Assembly (NCBI GenBank): GCA_035582835.1
Contig: JAYKAV010003079.1
Location: 456,760 to 520,759 of the forward strand
Origin: Phoebastria nigripes
Taxonomy: Eukaryota > Chordata > Aves > Procellariiformes > Diomedeidae
Direction: 5' to 3'
Length of the DNA: 64,000 nucleotides
In this document: one piece after another, positions 61,399 to 64,000 of the stretch
Layout of the letters: each line of letters begins with the position of its first letter
Position numbering within the stretch: the stretch's first letter is position 1
Made by a program: the position numbers and the translations under genes
The notes under the pieces: generated by a model
The model's database searches: none
Told to the model about the DNA's origin: nothing
What the model saw: only the letters and a program-made list of their open reading frames with translations

Positions 61399-61986
61399 CT
61401 AGCGTGCTATAACTCGTGGCCAGCTGAGAGCAGTAGGTCCAGGCTGGGTGTGCAAACAGGGGAATGCCTTGTTCTGCTCCAGAGGGTTGGCCCATGAGCA
61501 CCTTTGCAAGATGCTGCGCAGCAGATCATGCAGATCCTCTCCATGCTGGACATCCAGCAGGTCATGCAGGGTTCTCCATCTTGCACTCAGCCACCCAATA
61601 CACACCTGACAATTCTACAGAAGTTCAAGGTGTGATTAAATAGAGCATGCAGACATTCATGTGGGGTGGCCACATTACCCATGGGTAATGTGTACCCTTC
61701 TCCTGTACAAATTGATGCTGGAGGGTGTAAGAAGGTGCCAATCGGGTGTCATAGGTAGTGAGGGGTGTACTTGAAAAGTCTGGTGACAGGTGTAGCTGCT
61801 GCAGTTGGTATTGCCATTTACGAGTCCCCTGTGATTCCCTATAGCTTGCAGAATGAGGGAATGGTAGCCCTTGCAGTTCATCTACTGATAGGGGCTTCTT
61901 TGGAGGAAACTGCATTGTATTTGGGAATCCATGCAGGACACAGCATTGCTGATACAGATGACTTCCGGATAAAGGGTGGAGGATAG
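61399..61986. pseudogene. Coding-like patch of unknown origin
   Basis: A GC-richer, non-repetitive block in an AT-rich intron. It contains a minus-strand frame 61605-61399 (GWLSARWRTLHDLLDVQHGE), another minus frame 61915-61625, and a plus frame 61765-61986 (GVAAAVGIAIYESP). No single long frame spans it. The ARWRTL..LLDV stretch faintly recalls the C-terminal part of Harbinger-type transposases, but this is a weak by-eye resemblance. Confidence 0.25.
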
Positions 61987-64000
61987 CCTCTCAGACCACC
62001 AAAGTTATGTCCACTATAGACTTGCCTACTGCTCACCCACTGGCTGCTGACAGTGATGGTGAGATTTCACAGTACTATGGCAATGTTCTCTTTCTGGTGC
62101 AGACTGTGAGTGCCATTGCTTGTGGGAGTTTTTTTGTCCAGAAATATTAAAATTTATCCTCACAAGTGTTTATTTTCAACCTAATGTACTGTGAATATTC
62201 TTAAGTAAAGAACTTAAGTGTTGATGTGTCGGAGTGTGTCTGGTTAATCCTACTGTGTTGTAGGCATAAAAGGTATTACCTCTCCCTGCAAACCCTACCA
62301 CAAGTGCCTTAATTTTTTTTTTTTTTTTTTTTAATTCTTTTAAGCTTTGGATTTTGGTACTGTATTCTATCCTGATGTTTTCATGGGCGTTAAAAATGTT
62401 CTGCAATGAGTGTTTCCTTTTACTGGCTTTAAATGTGTTCTTTTTTAGTTTCGTGTGTGTTTTTGTTCTTATGTTAAGATAAACGAGCATTCAATTAACT
62501 TTTTGTGCAGTGTTCATTACTTTGTCATTAATGTTTTTGTTCATTCTCTCTGTTTCTAAATCAGTTTTAATATTTTCAGAAATGGATATACTGTCCAAGA
62601 TGAGGGCATGCCATCATATTTTGTGGTGATATTTAGTACTGGTTACCATACATTTTCTATACATAGAAGTACTTTAAACTTCATGTATCCCAGGCAGTTT
62701 TTCATCAATTGTCTCTTATCTTCCAGCTTTATTTCCTAAAAACATATCTTTCACTTAGAACCCAGTAGTTTTCATGAATTATATCTTCAGATGTTCAGTA
62801 TCTTGCATCATCAATGAGTCAGCTGTTGCTGCAAAGCCATTTGCTGACGCCTTGGGTTCCTCAGAAGGTCAGATTTCTGTGGACTTGATGAATGTGACTT
62901 TAATGTTACCTGTCAACTTTTACACATTTTAACTCAGCCTGCGGAGCTAAAAGTCATTTACTCCAAATCTTACATAAACCGCAGTTAATGGTTTCTTGCT
63001 GGGTGAAATACTACTTTAATACACTGCATTAAAATTAGAACATCCCTAGGACAGCCAGGATTCACTCAAAGGTTTCTGTTACTTCCCAGTTCACCAACTT
63101 TTTCTAGGGCATTACTAAATATATTCAGTGCCTTTGGATTTCTGCGTATCCTTTGGACATATTAGATATTGTTGCTCTTGCAGTCTTCTGTCTAATTTCT
63201 ACTAACCTTAAGCCTTTACTGTGTAGTTAATTTTTGTAGCAGCTTTTGTGATGCTTTTTGGTTGAAGTTTTTTAAAGTACCAAGAGAAGATATCAGTTGC
63301 TTGATTCTAATGTTGTTTCATACGTCTGAAGGATTAAAATAGACATCTTTTACAGAAGTTTGTTTTTTGTATTTGTTTTTTTTCCCTGGTTCTATCACAT
63401 CCATGCAAAATTTTCATTAGTGCCTTACTGTTTCAATACAGGTCAATCACTTACTGCATCTGTAAAGTCTGTCTTCAGTCTGTCTGCCATTCACTTAATG
63501 GCAGCTAAATCTTTAATCCTTTATGACTGTAGTTTGGCTCACCTTTTCCTTTCTTTCCTGTCATACCTGGATCAAGAAGGGAATGCTACTATGAACTCTT
63601 CTGAATGTCATTGTGCTTAATGTTACTGGTATGTAGAGTTGTTTTTTAATCTAGGGAGTCTGTCTTTTTCTCATCTAGGACTTGCTGCCATCTAGATAGA
63701 TCTAAGCATCTTGGGGCTTTGGACTTAACTAATGAAGTGCTGCCATGGGGAAAAGTATAGCAGTGCTCCTGAACTCAGTATTTGCAGGTGATGTTTTGTT
63801 CCTGAGACACTGATATTTCTTCTGGCTACAGGAAAGAAAATATGAGAAAGGAAATTGTTATGTTGCCTGCAGCACGCTTTTTGCTGTGACTTTTTTTTTT
63901 TCTCCTTATTTAAAGGTGGGAAGGATTTAGATTTTTTTTTTTTTTTTTTTTCTTCCCCCCCTCCTTGATCAAACCAGTTACTGAAAATCAGCTTTGATTT

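Larger units (their letters stand above)
51856..64000 (+). other. BLTP3B intron 1 (partial)
   Basis: GC-rich to about 52.7 kb, then AT-rich. Contains the CGAGC repeat, a small CR1 piece (54448-54516), a 24-bp palindrome (60949-60972), a coding-like patch (61.4-62.0 kb) and T runs near 62313-62332 and 63931-63952. Otherwise nothing recognised. Confidence 0.75.

Noticed and set aside
51856..64000. Second exon of BLTP3B
   Set aside because: Looked for a segment starting FTKNLSPDK after an acceptor in all frames of the plus strand; none seen.

Overview
This is a piece of a bird nuclear genome. Evidence for that: spliced vertebrate genes with GT-AG introns, CpG-island promoters, several CR1 LINEs (two carrying recognisable reverse-transcriptase sequence), and four solo LTRs of one avian-type retrovirus-like family. 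The species cannot be read from the sequence. Isolated single N calls are scattered through the window and are treated as uncalled bases.

Layout, left to right, gives four neighbouring genes in alternating orientation. (1) SCYL2 on the minus strand: coding exons 2 and 3 lie at 11502-11678 and 2390-2547, a non-coding first exon starts near 16.9 kb, and the gene runs off the left edge. (2) DEPDC4 on the plus strand: nine coding exons from 17051 to 30654, joined here by hand into an open 547-codon frame. It shares a divergent CpG-island promoter with SCYL2. (3) ACTR6 on the minus strand: all eleven coding exons from 45079 down to 35916, an intact 396-residue protein. (4) BLTP3B (UHRF1BP1L/SHIP164) on the plus strand: only the first coding exon, 51812-51855, is present. 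The remaining 12 kb is intron 1 and continues past the right edge. From memory, the same four genes are neighbours on human 12q23, so this is a conserved block.

The genes are not an operon and do not form a pathway. SCYL2 is a clathrin-vesicle pseudokinase, ACTR6 a subunit of the H2A.Z-depositing SRCAP complex, BLTP3B an endosomal lipid-transfer protein, and DEPDC4 a poorly studied DEP-domain protein. Their shared feature is promoter architecture: one tight divergent promoter (SCYL2/DEPDC4), one convergent 3' interval (DEPDC4/ACTR6), and one loose head-to-head interval of 6.7 kb (ACTR6/BLTP3B).

The rest is intron and intergenic DNA with old repeats: seven CR1 pieces, four solo LTRs (three with clear 5-bp target duplications), MIR-like and tRNA-derived SINE remnants, simple repeats and a few perfect palindromes. 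I found no convincing new biological system. The most useful leads are the complete DEPDC4 reading frame with a cysteine-rich tail (CxxC-x3-CxxC), promoter-proximal uORFs, an RFX-like inverted repeat upstream of ACTR6, and an unexplained coding-like patch at 61.4-62.0 kb.
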